Shown here: positions 36,737 to 47,453 of the stretch, in pieces
Numbering within the stretch: the first letter of the stretch is position 1
Layout: each line of letters begins with the position of its first letter
Assembly: GCA_946480925.1 (NCBI GenBank)
Contig: CAMLLU010000024.1
Location: 6,685 to 70,684 of the forward strand
Origin: an uncultured Rivibacter sp.
Lineage (GTDB): Bacteria; Pseudomonadota; Gammaproteobacteria; Burkholderiales; Burkholderiaceae
DNA length: 64,000 bases
Reading direction: 5' to 3'
The notes under the pieces: generated by a model
Databases searched by the model: none
What the model was told of the DNA's origin: nothing
Seen by the model: the letters and a program-made list of their open reading frames with translations, nothing else
Translations under genes and position numbers: made by a program

Positions 36737-38575
36737 TCATGACTTGGCGGTGCCCAAGGTGCGCATGCGCAGGTTCATCGGCGGCACCTGCTCGCCGTCG
36801 ATGCGCACGTCGAGCATGGTCGGGCCCTTGCGGCTGAAGATCTCGTCGAAGTCCAGCGCGTCCAGGTCCTCGGCCGAGCGGATCACGTAGCCCGGAATGC
36901 CCAGTGCGGCCGCGAGCAGGCGGTAGTCCACCTGCGGCAGCTCGAAGCCGATGGGCTCCGCACCGGCCAGGCGCTGGCCGTGCTTCACCATGCCGAGCGC
37001 GCCGTCGTTGAGCACCACGAAGACGACAGGCAGGCCCATGGCCTGCGCCACGGTGATCTCCTGCCCGTTCATCAGGTAGCTGCCGTCGCCGGTGATGCAC
37101 ACCACCGGGCAGTTGCGGTTGCCGCCCGCGATGCCGATGGCTGCGCCGATGGCCCAGCCCATGGGGGCGAAGTCCATGGTCACGCGCAGCCAGCTGCCGT
37201 GCCGGCGCCGTTCGTTCAGGCGCACTGGCCCTACTGTGGTGGGCGCACGCGTGGAGCGTCGGTCCTGCGGCTGCAGGTAGTGAACGGCCCAGGCTGCGCT
37301 GTTGCCGGCATCGGCGACGAAGCGGGTGTTGGGCGGGCAACGCTGCGACAGTGCCTTCATGAGCCGTTGCGGCTTCACGGGTGCGCTGTCGTCGTGGAAC
37401 TTGGCCGGCTCGTGCAGCATGGCTTCGATGGCCTGCTGCTCGCTGCGGCGGTCGCGGAAGGTGTAGACGTTGTTGGGGCTGGCTTCTTCCTCTTCAGCGC
37501 TGCCCATCAAGTCGATGAGCCGCTCGCACACCGAGAGGATGCGGCCGCGCACGTGCAGCCTTGCCATCAGCGAACGCGTGAGGTTGCGCTCGGACTGATC
37601 CACGTGCACGAGGCGGCTGTTGAGGAGCGTGCTGCTCCAGCCGCCGCTGCTGAATTCGCCGAAGCCGGTGCCGAAGGCGATCACGAGATCGGGCTCGCTG
37701 CGCATCAACGCCTCGGCACTTTCATGGCCGCCGAAGCCGAACACGCCGCGCCATGCCGGGTGTCGCGGGTTGACGAAGCCCTTGCCGTCCGGCGTGCAGA
37801 TGAACTGCGCACCGCACAGCGACACGAGCTTCATGATGGCGTCGATGGCCTCGCCGCAGCCGTCGCCGACGAGGAATACCGGCCGCCGGGCGCGCTGCAG
37901 CTCGGCATGCAGCCTCTCGACGGCCTGCAGGTCCACCAGAGCCGGCGCGGTGTCCAGCAGTGCGCGGAAGTCGTCCGACAGCGAGTTGCCGGCGGCCGGG
38001 CTGCGCAAAATGTCCACCGGAATCGACAGGTGGCTGGGCCCGAGCGGCGGCTGCGTCGCGTGCATCAGCGCGTTGAAGAGCTTGGCCTGCAGCTGCTCGG
38101 GGTGCGAGACCAGCGAGTTGTAGTGCGTGCAGTGGCGCAGCATGCCCACCGTGTTGATGCCGGTGCAGCTCGATTCCTGCAGCGCACCCTTGCCGAACGA
38201 ATGCAGCGGCGGCTGGCCGGTGAGCACCAGCATCGGCACGCTGTTGTCATAGGCGCAGGCCACGCCGGTGATGAGGTTGGTGGCACCGGGGCCCGATGTG
38301 GCGATGCACACGCCGATGCGGCCGGTCTCGCGTGCATAGCCGTCGGCCATGAAGGCGGCGCCGGCTTCATGGCGTGCTACCACGGCCTTGGGGCCGCCGC
38401 GGCGCGCGCTGCGCGCCAGTGCGTTGTACAGGGGCTCGACGGCGCCGCCGGGCACGCCGAACACATACTCGACGCCGATGTCCTCGAGGTGCGCGACGAT
38501 GAAGTCCGCCGCATCGAAGACATGGGCACGCGCAAGGCTGTCCACCTTGGGCCTGGGGTCCAGGGCACTTTCCAC
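36737..38575 (-). CDS. Thiamine-diphosphate enzyme, acetolactate synthase-like
   Basis: About 612 residues in the three-domain TPP fold: N-terminal PYR domain with the catalytic Glu70 in ARHEAGAAFMADGYAR, a central domain, and a C-terminal PP domain with GDGSYLMNGQ and NDGALG, the Mg/TPP motif. It resembles the catalytic subunit of acetolactate synthase and related benzoylformate/oxalyl-CoA decarboxylases. No regulatory small subunit is adjacent, so a branched-chain role is doubtful. The start is uncertain: GTG 38575 (used) or GTG 38545, with no ribosome-binding site for either; a TTG at 38635 seems less likely. It is the first gene of the TPP, SDR, citrate-synthase-like operon. Confidence 0.8.
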   Translation of the reverse strand: MESALDPRPKVDSLARAHVFDAADFIVAHLEDIGVEYVFGVPGGAVEPLYNALARSARRGGPKAVVARHEAGAAFMADGYARETGRIGVCIATSGPGATNLITGVACAYDNSVPMLVLTGQPPLHSFGKGALQESSCTGINTVGMLRHCTHYNSLVSHPEQLQAKLFNALMHATQPPLGPSHLSIPVDILRSPAAGNSLSDDFRALLDTAPALVDLQAVERLHAELQRARRPVFLVGDGCGEAIDAIMKLVSLCGAQFICTPDGKGFVNPRHPAWRGVFGFGGHESAEALMRSEPDLVIAFGTGFGEFSSGGWSSTLLNSRLVHVDQSERNLTRSLMARLHVRGRILSVCERLIDLMGSAEEEEASPNNVYTFRDRRSEQQAIEAMLHEPAKFHDDSAPVKPQRLMKALSQRCPPNTRFVADAGNSAAWAVHYLQPQDRRSTRAPTTVGPVRLNERRRHGSWLRVTMDFAPMGWAIGAAIGIAGGNRNCPVVCITGDGSYLMNGQEITVAQAMGLPVVFVVLNDGALGMVKHGQRLAGAEPIGFELPQVDYRLLAAALGIPGYVIRSAEDLDALDFDEIFSRKGPTMLDVRIDGEQVPPMNLRMRTLGTAKS

Positions 38576-38946
38576 GAACGTTGACTCGCTGGGTTGGAGC
38601 CGCGGCCACGCCTGCCTACGCGAGTGCGTGTGCAACAGGTGGCCGAACGGCGGGGGCTTGCTACAACGGCCCGTCTTGCGACGGGTTTATCCAAGCAGCG
38701 CCTCTTCGCGGAGTGCCGCTCGCGTCCTTCCCTGCAATCGTTTTCTTGCTGTGCCGCGCGGAAGAGGTGTCTCCTTGCGCGTTGGGCGGGACTGTATCCA
38801 GGTGCAACAGCCTTGGGGGAAACGCTCATCGGCTAACTACCTGCATGGAGCATTTCTTCACGGCCCGCAGGGCATGATTCCCCCGCAATGGGGGAATGGT
38901 TCACGCTTTGTGTGTGGTAAAGACCGGCTCGCGACGGTGCAAGAAA
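38576..38946. other. Intergenic region upstream of the TPP-enzyme operon
   Basis: No convincing gene is present. The region should hold the promoter of the minus-strand TPP operon, but I see no clear -35/-10. It contains one short hairpin: ATTCCCCC (38877-38884) and GGGGGAAT (38890-38897) around GCAAT, a possible operator. Confidence 0.5.
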
Positions 38947-38978
38947 AAAGCCCTGCGGCGGCATGCCTGCAGGGCTTT
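38947..38978 (-). terminator. Intrinsic terminator of the fumarase gene
   Basis: The minus strand has AAAGCCCTGC (from 38978), a 12-nt loop, then GCAGGGCTTT continuing into T-rich TTTC. It lies 30 nt downstream of the fumarase stop. Confidence 0.75.
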
Positions 38979-39007
38979 GTTGGTGGTTGCTGAAACGGTG
39001 TCGTGCT

Positions 39008-40537
39008 TCAGGCAGTCACGAGAGGGATCTTGCCGATCTTGGCCTGCCACTCGCGCGGGCCGGTGATGTGGGCCGAGGTGCCGCCCGCGTCCACCGCCAC
39101 CGTCACCGGCATGTCGGTCACGTCGAATTCGTAGATCGCTTCCATGCCCAGGTCTTCGAAGCCCACCACCTTGGCGCCCTTGATCGCCTTCGATACGAGG
39201 TAGGCCGCGCCGCCCACCGCCATGAGGTAGGCGCTCTTGTGCTTCTTGATCGCCTCGATGGCCACCGGGCCGCGCTCGGCCTTGCCGATCATCGCGATGA
39301 GGCCGGTGGCGCTGAGCATCATGTCGGTGAACTTGTCCATGCGGGTTGCGGTGGTGGGGCCGGCCGGGCCCATCACTTCGTCGCGCACCGGATCCACCGG
39401 GCCCACGTAGTAGATGACGCGGTTGGTGAAGTCCACCGGCAGCTTCTCGCCCTTGGCCAGCATGTCCTGGATGCGCTTGTGCGCGGCGTCGCGGCCGGTG
39501 AGCATCTTGCCGTTGAGCAGCAGCGTGTCGCCCGGCTTCCAGCCCGCCACTTCCTCGCGGGTGAGGGCGTCGAGGTTGACGCGCTTGCTCTTGTTGTAGT
39601 CGGGCGCCCAGTGCACGTCGGGCCACAGGTCGAGGCTGGGCGGCTCGAGGTAGGCGGGGCCGGAGCCGTCGAGCACGAAGTGCGCATGGCGGGTGGCTGC
39701 GCAGTTCGGGATCATCGCCACCGGCTTCGACGCGGCGTGCGTCGGGTAGGTCTTGATCTTGATGTCGAGCACGGTGGTGAGGCCGCCCAGCCCCTGCGCG
39801 CCGATGCCCAGCGCGTTCACCTTTTCGTACAGCTCGATGCGCAGCTCTTCGAGCTTGTTCTGCGGGCCGCGCTGCAGGAGTTCGTACATGTCGATGTCTT
39901 CCATCAACGACTCCTTGGCCAGCAGCATCGCCTTCTCGGCGGTGCCGCCGATGCCGATGCCCAGCATGCCGGGCGGGCACCAGCCGGCGCCCATGGTGGG
40001 CACGGTCTTGAGCACCCAGTCCACCAGCGAGTCGCTGGGGTTCATCATCACGAACTTGCTCTTGTTCTCGGAGCCGCCGCCCTTGGCGGCCACGGTCACG
40101 TCGACCGTGTTGCCCGGCACCACTTCCATGTGGATGACGGCGGGCGTGTTGTCCTTGGTGTTCTTGCGCAGGAAGTGCGGGTCGTCGAGCACCGATGCGC
40201 GCAGCTTGTTGTCGGGGTTGAGGTAGCCCTGGCGCACGCCTTCGTTCACTGCGTCGGCGATGGAGCCGGCGAAGCCTTCCCACTTCACGTCCATGCCGAT
40301 CTTCAGGAACACGTTGACGATGCCGGTGTCCTGGCAGATGGGGCGCCTGCCTTCGGCGCTCATCTTGGAGTTGGTGAGGATCTGCGCGATCGCGTCCTTG
40401 GCGGCGGGGCTTTCCTCGCGCTCGTAGGCGCGGGCCAGGTGGGCGATGTAGTCGGCAGGGTGGTAGTAGCTGATGTACTGCAGGGCAGCGGCAACGCTTT
40501 CCACCAGATCGTTGTAGCGGATCGTCGTGGTCGTCAT
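39008..40537 (-). CDS. fumA: Class I (iron-sulfur) fumarate hydratase
   Basis: A 509-residue class I fumarase, an oxygen-sensitive [4Fe-4S] enzyme of the TCA cycle. The alpha-type region includes the cluster Cys in RRPICQDTGI and later GAGWCPPG, GIGIGGTAEKAMLLAKESL, and NCAATRHAHF. The beta-type region includes GRDAAHKRI, GPAGPTTATRMDKF and PVTVAVDAGGTS. The N- and C-terminal portions are fused, as in FumA/FumB. ATG 40537 is chosen. It is divergent from nhaA, with a 102-bp intergenic region, and ends at a good terminator. Confidence 0.94.
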   Translation of the reverse strand: MTTTTIRYNDLVESVAAALQYISYYHPADYIAHLARAYEREESPAAKDAIAQILTNSKMSAEGRRPICQDTGIVNVFLKIGMDVKWEGFAGSIADAVNEGVRQGYLNPDNKLRASVLDDPHFLRKNTKDNTPAVIHMEVVPGNTVDVTVAAKGGGSENKSKFVMMNPSDSLVDWVLKTVPTMGAGWCPPGMLGIGIGGTAEKAMLLAKESLMEDIDMYELLQRGPQNKLEELRIELYEKVNALGIGAQGLGGLTTVLDIKIKTYPTHAASKPVAMIPNCAATRHAHFVLDGSGPAYLEPPSLDLWPDVHWAPDYNKSKRVNLDALTREEVAGWKPGDTLLLNGKMLTGRDAAHKRIQDMLAKGEKLPVDFTNRVIYYVGPVDPVRDEVMGPAGPTTATRMDKFTDMMLSATGLIAMIGKAERGPVAIEAIKKHKSAYLMAVGGAAYLVSKAIKGAKVVGFEDLGMEAIYEFDVTDMPVTVAVDAGGTSAHITGPREWQAKIGKIPLVTA

Positions 40538-40639
40538 GAAGGGGTTCTCGCAGCGGGCTCGTGGGGGTTTGCCCTTCGTGTGCACGAGATGCGCGCCGAT
40601 CCGGGCAAGAATGCAATTTTAGTGAAGGGAGGCTGACGC

Positions 40640-41836
40640 ATGGCTGAGGGGTACCCACACAAAAAACCGGAAAGTGCCTTCGCCCGTTTCATCGCCAGCG
40701 AATCGGCCGGCGGCATCGTGCTGGCCATGGCGGCGGTGGTGGCGCTGGTCGTGAGCAATTCCGCGCTGAGCGATTGGTATCAGCGCTTCCTCAGCTTCGC
40801 CGGCGAGGTGCGCATCGGCGGCGACTGGCTGGTGCTGGCCAAGCCGCTGATCCTGTGGGTCAACGACCTGTGGATGTCGGTGTTCTTCTTCCTCGTGGGG
40901 CTGGAGATCAAGCGCGAGTTCGTCGAAGGCGAACTGGCCTCGCGCTCCCAGGCCGTGCTGCCGGCCGCCGCGGCGCTGGGCGGCATGGTGGTGCCGGCGC
41001 TCATCTACGCGGCCATCAATGCGGGCGACCCGGTGGCGCTGCGCGGCTGGGCCATCCCCGCGGCCACCGACATCGCGTTCGCCATCGGCATCGTCATGCT
41101 GCTGGGCTCGCGGGTGCCGGCGTCGCTGAAGGTGTTCCTCACAGCGGTGGCCATCATCGACGACCTGGGGGCCATCGTCGTGATCGCCTTGTTCTACACG
41201 CATGAGCTGTCGGGCGCCATGCTGCTGGGCGCGGCGATCGCAGGCCTGGTGCTGGTGGTGCTCAACCGGCAGAAGGTGATGCGTGTCGACCTCTACATCG
41301 TGGTGGGCCTGGTGATGTGGGTGTGCGTGCTCAAGTCCGGCGTGCATGCCACGCTGGCCGGCGTGGCCACTGCGCTGGCCGTTCCGATGCGCAACGAAGA
41401 GGGCGACTCGCCGCTGGAAGCCCTGGAGCATGGCCTCCACCCATGGGTGGCCTTCCTGGTACTGCCGATGTTCGCTTTCTCCAACGCAGGCGTCTCGCTG
41501 GCCGGCGTGTCGCTGCAGACGCTGTTGTCGCCGCTGCCGCTGGGCATCGCCGTCGGGCTGGTGGCAGGCAAGGCCATCGGCGTGTTCGGCACCTCATGGC
41601 TGCTGGTGCGCCTGGGCTGGGCCACGGCACCGGCCGGCGCGGGGTGGATGCAGTTCTTCGGCGTGTGCGTGCTGTGCGGCATCGGCTTCACGATGAGCCT
41701 GTTCATCGGCGGCCTGGCGTTCGAAGGGCAGGGGCCGTTGTACGAAACCCAGCTCAAGCTCGGCGTGCTGGGGGGCTCCATCGTCGCTGGTGCGCTGGGC
41801 ACGCTGGTCCTCTTGCGCGGCAAGGGTGCGACGTGA
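40640..41836 (+). CDS. nhaA: Na+/H+ antiporter NhaA
   Basis: A 398-residue inner-membrane protein with about 12 helices that exchanges Na+ for protons. Diagnostic features are FFFLVGLEIKREFVEGEL, the PAATDIAFAIGI segment with an Asp, and AIIDDLGAIVVIALFY with the paired Asp residues of the ion-binding site. GFTMSLFIGGLAF occurs near the end. ATG 40640 follows GAAGGGAGG. Its TGA overlaps a GTG that opens a tiny frame at 41833. Confidence 0.95.
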   Translation: MAEGYPHKKPESAFARFIASESAGGIVLAMAAVVALVVSNSALSDWYQRFLSFAGEVRIGGDWLVLAKPLILWVNDLWMSVFFFLVGLEIKREFVEGELASRSQAVLPAAAALGGMVVPALIYAAINAGDPVALRGWAIPAATDIAFAIGIVMLLGSRVPASLKVFLTAVAIIDDLGAIVVIALFYTHELSGAMLLGAAIAGLVLVVLNRQKVMRVDLYIVVGLVMWVCVLKSGVHATLAGVATALAVPMRNEEGDSPLEALEHGLHPWVAFLVLPMFAFSNAGVSLAGVSLQTLLSPLPLGIAVGLVAGKAIGVFGTSWLLVRLGWATAPAGAGWMQFFGVCVLCGIGFTMSLFIGGLAFEGQGPLYETQLKLGVLGGSIVAGALGTLVLLRGKGAT

Positions 41837-41994
41837 ATCCACGGGCCGCGCTGCGTGAGCTCTGGTTGGGGCTCGGTGGCTTGGCCGAAGCCCTGGGCGC
41901 GGTCATGCTGGCGAGGAGCGGAGCCTACGGCCAGGGCTTGACGAAAAGCAAGGCTTCGGGCGCCTGCTGGCGGTGCGGCACGCCAGCCGCCTGA
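41833..41994 (+). CDS. Possible 53-residue hypothetical protein
   Basis: The frame opens at GTG 41833, overlapping the nhaA stop as GTGA, and encodes 53 residues with a hydrophobic first half (LWLGLGGLAEALGAVMLARS) and a Cys-x-x-Cys near the end. I recognise no family. The overlap hints at translational coupling, but in this GC-rich DNA chance frames are common. The remaining gap to 42069 shows no gene. Confidence 0.25.
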   Translation: MNPRAALRELWLGLGGLAEALGAVMLARSGAYGQGLTKSKASGACWRCGTPAA

Positions 41995-42069
41995 GCGCCA
42001 CGCCGCCGGGCTGGGATCACCCCGGCGTGCCCCTGGGCACGCACCCGGCGCGCTGGTAGCGCGGTGGAC

Positions 42070-42678
42070 TCAGTGCCCGTTGGAAGCCTTGCTTCCGCTG
42101 CCCAGAATCCGGTCAGTGGCCGCAATGGCCATGGCCGACAGCAGGAAGGCGACGTGGATGGCCGTCTGCCACAGCAGCACCTTGTCGGTGTAGTTGGCGG
42201 CGTTGATGAAGGTCTTGAGCAGGTGGATCGAGCTGATGCCGATGATGGCGGTGGCCAGCTTGACCTTCAGCACCGAGGCGTTGACATGGCTCAGCCATTC
42301 GGGTTGGTCGGGATGGCCTTCGAGGTTCATGCGCGACACGAAGGTCTCGTAGCCGCCCACGATCACCATGATGAGCAGGTTCGAGATCATCACCACGTCG
42401 ATCAGGCCCAGCACCACCAGCATGATCACCGTCTCGTTGAGCTTGGGGGTGCTGCCGTCGCTCACATAGCCGATGCTCTTGACCAGGGACTCGAGCGCGT
42501 TCTGGTTGCCGAAGGCCGCTTCGATCAGGTGCACCAGCTCGACCCAGAAATGGAACACGTAGACGCACTGCGCGAGGATCAGCCCCAGGTACAGCGGCAG
42601 CTGCAGCCAGCGGCTCATGAAGATGAGGTTGGGCAGGGGGCGCATGCGCACACTGCTGTGATCGGGGATCTGGGTCAT
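42070..42678 (-). CDS. YqhA/UPF0114 family membrane protein
   Basis: A 202-residue protein with four predicted transmembrane helices: LYLGLILAQCVYVFHF, VIMLVVLGLIDVVMISNLLI, LATAIIGISSIHLLKTFI and TAIHVAFLLSAMAIAATDR. The central VMISNLLIMVIVGGYETFVSR is characteristic of the UPF0114 family, whose function is unknown. ATG 42678 is used; the open frame extends further upstream but into low-complexity repeat DNA. It is divergent from acs. Confidence 0.88.
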   Translation of the reverse strand: MTQIPDHSSVRMRPLPNLIFMSRWLQLPLYLGLILAQCVYVFHFWVELVHLIEAAFGNQNALESLVKSIGYVSDGSTPKLNETVIMLVVLGLIDVVMISNLLIMVIVGGYETFVSRMNLEGHPDQPEWLSHVNASVLKVKLATAIIGISSIHLLKTFINAANYTDKVLLWQTAIHVAFLLSAMAIAATDRILGSGSKASNGH

Positions 42679-42748
42679 GTTCTTGGGGGTAACGCTGAGG
42701 AACCGGCGGATTCTAGGCGTGGCCCCGTGACAGCCCGCCCGTGCGCTG

Positions 42749-42778
42749 CCAAAGTAAGGGGTTCCAAAGTAAGGGGTT
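42749..42778. repeat. Tandem 15-bp direct repeat upstream of acs
   Basis: CCAAAGTAAGGGGTT occurs twice head to tail at 42749-42763 and 42764-42778, without mismatch. It lies 72 bp upstream of the acs ATG in the shared yqhA/acs regulatory region and could be a pair of protein-binding sites. Confidence 0.7.
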
Positions 42779-42849
42779 CGTAAGAGCGCCTTTCTAAGGT
42801 GCTGGGTAATCCGATTCGCCAGATTCGTCACTACCAAGAGGAGACAGGC

Positions 42850-44826
<1,977 letters not shown>

Positions 44827-44845
44827 TCCATCACTGGCAATAGCA

Positions 44846-44871
44846 ACAAGGCCCGCGATTGCGGGCCTTGT
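44846..44871 (+). terminator. Terminator hairpin after acs
   Basis: ACAAGGCCCGC (44846-44856) pairs with GCGGGCCTTGT (44861-44871) around GATT, followed by CGTTTGTT. It may also serve the convergent cytochrome gene. Confidence 0.75.
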
Positions 44872-44911
44872 CGTTTGTTGGGAGCGCTGCGAAGGCGCGT
44901 CGAGCGGAGGC

Positions 44912-45214
44912 TTACTTCTGGCTCAACACCCACTGCACCAACTGCTTGGCCTCGGCTTCGGAGACCTGCGGGTTCGCGGGCATGGGCACCTGGCCCCACA
45001 CGCCGACGCCGCCTTTGATGACCTTCTGCGTCAGCGTGGCGGCTGCATCCTTCTGCCCGGCGTACTTGGCGGCCACTTCCTTGTAGGAGGGGCCGACCAG
45101 CTTCTTGTCGACGGCATGGCAGGCCATGCAATTCTTCTTTTGAGCCAGGTCGGCGTTGGCGAACGCGGGGCCGACGACGACAGCGGTGGCGATAAGAGCA
45201 AGCAGGCGCTTCAT
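44912..45214 (-). CDS. Class I c-type cytochrome (c551/c552-like)
   Basis: A 100-residue periplasmic cytochrome. The signal peptide (1-20, ending AFA) precedes a small c-type domain with haem motif CMACH (29-33) and the distal Met in VPMPANP (about 78). The KKLVGPSYKEVAAKYAG segment between is typical of cytochrome c551/c552. It carries electrons between the bc1 complex or dehydrogenases and terminal oxidases or reductases. It converges with acs and is monocistronic. Confidence 0.92.
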   Translation of the reverse strand: MKRLLALIATAVVVGPAFANADLAQKKNCMACHAVDKKLVGPSYKEVAAKYAGQKDAAATLTQKVIKGGVGVWGQVPMPANPQVSEAEAKQLVQWVLSQK

Positions 45215-45327
45215 GGCTTCCTTTCGTTTCGAGATCGTGGGGGTTCGGCTACAGTGTCAACGCATTCTAGTGAGGCAGGTTGACCGGCGTGGCCGTGCAG
45301 ATCTGCCATCTCGAAGGGTCTTGATCT

Positions 45328-45576
45328 ATGTGGTTTGTCGTCGCAGGTGTGTTGTTGCTGGTAATGAAGCTGGCCGACTTCGGGGCCGTGGGCGCCTGGT
45401 CGTGGTGGGCCGTGCTGTCTCCCTTCGCGCTGGCCGCGGTGTGGTGGGCCTGGGCCGACGCCACCGGCTTCACGAAACGGCGCCAGATGGAAAAGATGGA
45501 CGCCAAGCGTGAAGAACGGCGCAAGAACCAGCTGACCGCCTTGGGCATCGAGCCGCGCAAGCGCAAACGCCGTTGA
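45328..45576 (+). CDS. Small Trp-rich protein (TIGR04438-type)
   Basis: An 82-residue protein starting MWFVVAGVLLLVMKLADFG. It has two hydrophobic helices rich in tryptophan (WSWWAVLSPFALAAVWWAWAD) and a very basic C-terminal tail (KREERRKNQ, then RKRKRR). This matches the small Trp-rich protein family of Betaproteobacteria, of unknown function; a membrane-anchored nucleic-acid or lipid-binding role would fit the charge pattern. Its own terminator follows 29 nt downstream. Confidence 0.85.
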   Translation: MWFVVAGVLLLVMKLADFGAVGAWSWWAVLSPFALAAVWWAWADATGFTKRRQMEKMDAKREERRKNQLTALGIEPRKRKRR

Positions 45577-45604
45577 ACTGGCCGGCACTGCGGGCTCCAT
45601 GAAA

Positions 45605-45633
45605 AAAGGTCCCTTTCGGGACCTTTGCTTTTT
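45605..45633. terminator. Bidirectional terminator between the Trp-rich gene and ilvD
   Basis: AAAGGTCCC (45605-45613) pairs with GGGACCTTT (45618-45626), loop TTTC. A T-tract follows on the plus strand (GCTTTTT), and on the minus strand the arm continues into TTTTTTC, so it should end both genes. Confidence 0.85.
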
Positions 45634-45662
45634 GCCTCTTCAGCTGCAGCGGATGACCGGGT

Positions 45663-47345
45663 TCATTCGAACTTGTCGAGCACGGCGCCATGGCTTGCGC
45701 TGGAAGCGTTCTTCGCGAACTTGGCCAGCACCCCGCGGGTGTAACGCGGGGCCGGCGCCTTCCACGCGGCGCGGCGCTCCGCGAGCTCGTCGTCGCTCAC
45801 GTTGACCTGCAGCAGCAGTTGGTGCGCGTCGATGGTGATCGAGTCGCCTTCCTTCACCAGCGCGATGGTGCCGCCTTCATAGGCCTCGGGGGCCACGTGA
45901 CCCACCACCATGCCCCAGGTGCCACCTGAGAATCGACCGTCGGTGATGAGGCCCACGCTTTCGCCGAGGCCCTGGCCGATGAGTGCGCCGGTGGGGGCCA
46001 GCATCTCCGGCATGCCCGGGCCGCCCTTGGGGCCGAGGTAGCGCAACACCATCACGTCACCGGACTTGATCTGCCCGGCCATGATGGCGGCCAGCGCCGA
46101 CTGCTCGTCGTCGAACACGCGTGCCGGGCCGGTGATGGCGGGGTTCTTGAGGCCGGTGATCTTGGCCACGCAGCCTTCGGTGGCCAGGTTGCCGCGCAGG
46201 ATGGCGAGGTGGCCCTCCGCGTAGATCGGCTGGTCGATCGGGCGGATCACGTCCTGGTCGGCGCGAGGTACATCCGGCACGTCGGCCAGGTTCTCGGCCA
46301 CGGTCTTGCCGGTGATGGTCATGCAGTCGCCATGCAGCAGGCCGGCCTTGAGCAGCACCTTCATCACCTGCGGAATGCCGCCGGCACGGTGCAGGTCGAT
46401 GGCCAGGTACTTGCCGCTGGGCTTCAGGTCACACAGCACCGGCGTGCGGCGACGCACTCGCTCGAAGTCGTCGATCGTCCACTCCACGCCGGCCGCATGT
46501 GCAATGGCCAGGAAGTGCAGCACCGCGTTGGTGGAGCCGCCGGTGGCCATGATCACGGCGACGGCGTTCTCGATGGCCTCCTTGGTGACGATGTCGCGAG
46601 GCTTCAGGTCCTTCTTCACCGCTTCCACCAGCACGGAGGCAGCCTGCTTCACGTTGGCGATGACCTCGTCTTCCACGTTGGCCATCGTCGATGAATAGGG
46701 CAGGCTCATGCCCAGCGCTTCGAACGACGAGCTCATCGTGTTGGCGGTGTACATGCCGCCGCACGAGCCGCTGCCGGGAATGGCGCGGTGCTCGATTTCG
46801 CAGAAGTCCTCTTCGCTCATCTTGCCGGCGGTGAACTGGCCCACGGCCTCGAACACGCTGACGATGTTGAGGTCCTGGCCCTTGTACTTGCCGGGCAGGA
46901 TGGTGCCGCCGTAGACGTAGAGGCTGGGCACGTTGGCGCGCAGCATGCCCATCATCCCGCCGGGCATGTTCTTGTCGCAGCCGCCGATGACGATCACGCC
47001 GTCCATCCACTGGCCGCCGACGCAGGTCTCCACGCAATCGGCGATCACCTCGCGCGACACCAGCGAGTACTTCATGCCCTCGGTGCCCATGGCCATGCCG
47101 TCGCTGATGGTGGGCGTGCCGAAGATCTGCGGGTTGGCGCCGGCTTCCCTGAGGCCCTGCACCGCGGCATCGGCCAGGCGCTGCAGGCCCGAGTTGCACG
47201 GCGTGATGGTGGAGTGGCCGTTGGCCACGCCGATCATCGGCTTGCCGAAGTCTTCGTCCTTGTAGCCCATGCCGTAGTACATGGAGCGGTTGGGCGCGCG
47301 GGCCACGCCTTCGGTGATGTTCCTGGAACGGCGGTTGATGCTCAT
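45663..47345 (-). CDS. ilvD: Dihydroxy-acid dehydratase
   Basis: A 560-residue Fe-S enzyme of valine/isoleucine/pantothenate synthesis that dehydrates 2,3-dihydroxy-3-methyl acids. Cluster and active-site Cys lie in [21 protein letters not shown] and [14 protein letters not shown]; the C-terminal part has [24 protein letters not shown] 47345 has AAAGGAGA upstream; a much longer upstream open frame overlaps the divergent LysR gene and was discarded. The LysR regulator starts 108 bp away in the opposite direction. Confidence 0.96.
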   Translation of the reverse strand: MSINRRSRNITEGVARAPNRSMYYGMGYKDEDFGKPMIGVANGHSTITPCNSGLQRLADAAVQGLREAGANPQIFGTPTISDGMAMGTEGMKYSLVSREVIADCVETCVGGQWMDGVIVIGGCDKNMPGGMMGMLRANVPSLYVYGGTILPGKYKGQDLNIVSVFEAVGQFTAGKMSEEDFCEIEHRAIPGSGSCGGMYTANTMSSSFEALGMSLPYSSTMANVEDEVIANVKQAASVLVEAVKKDLKPRDIVTKEAIENAVAVIMATGGSTNAVLHFLAIAHAAGVEWTIDDFERVRRRTPVLCDLKPSGKYLAIDLHRAGGIPQVMKVLLKAGLLHGDCMTITGKTVAENLADVPDVPRADQDVIRPIDQPIYAEGHLAILRGNLATEGCVAKITGLKNPAITGPARVFDDEQSALAAIMAGQIKSGDVMVLRYLGPKGGPGMPEMLAPTGALIGQGLGESVGLITDGRFSGGTWGMVVGHVAPEAYEGGTIALVKEGDSITIDAHQLLLQVNVSDDELAERRAAWKAPAPRYTRGVLAKFAKNASSASHGAVLDKFE

Positions 47346-47390
47346 CGTGGTCTCCTTTGGGTGGATCTTGGGGATCTTGTGAATGCAGCA

Positions 47391-47444
47391 GTATCGGAAA
47401 CAAGCTGGTGCGAGTCCAATATATGTTTGGCGTTGTTTTGATAC
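47391..47444. promoter_or_regulatory. Dyad operator between ilvD and the LysR gene
   Basis: GTATCGGAAACAA (47391-47403) is matched on the other side by TTGTTTTGATAC (47433-47444), a near-perfect inverted repeat. Inside it lies an AT-rich CCAATATATGTTTGG. This symmetrical AT-rich site in a divergent region is typical of LysR binding (T-N11-A). Confidence 0.55.
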
Positions 47445-47453
47445 GCTCTGTGA

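Noticed and set aside
38581..38877. Two overlapping short open frames upstream of the TPP-enzyme operon
   Set aside because: No ribosome-binding sites, no family resemblance and they overlap each other; the region looks regulatory.
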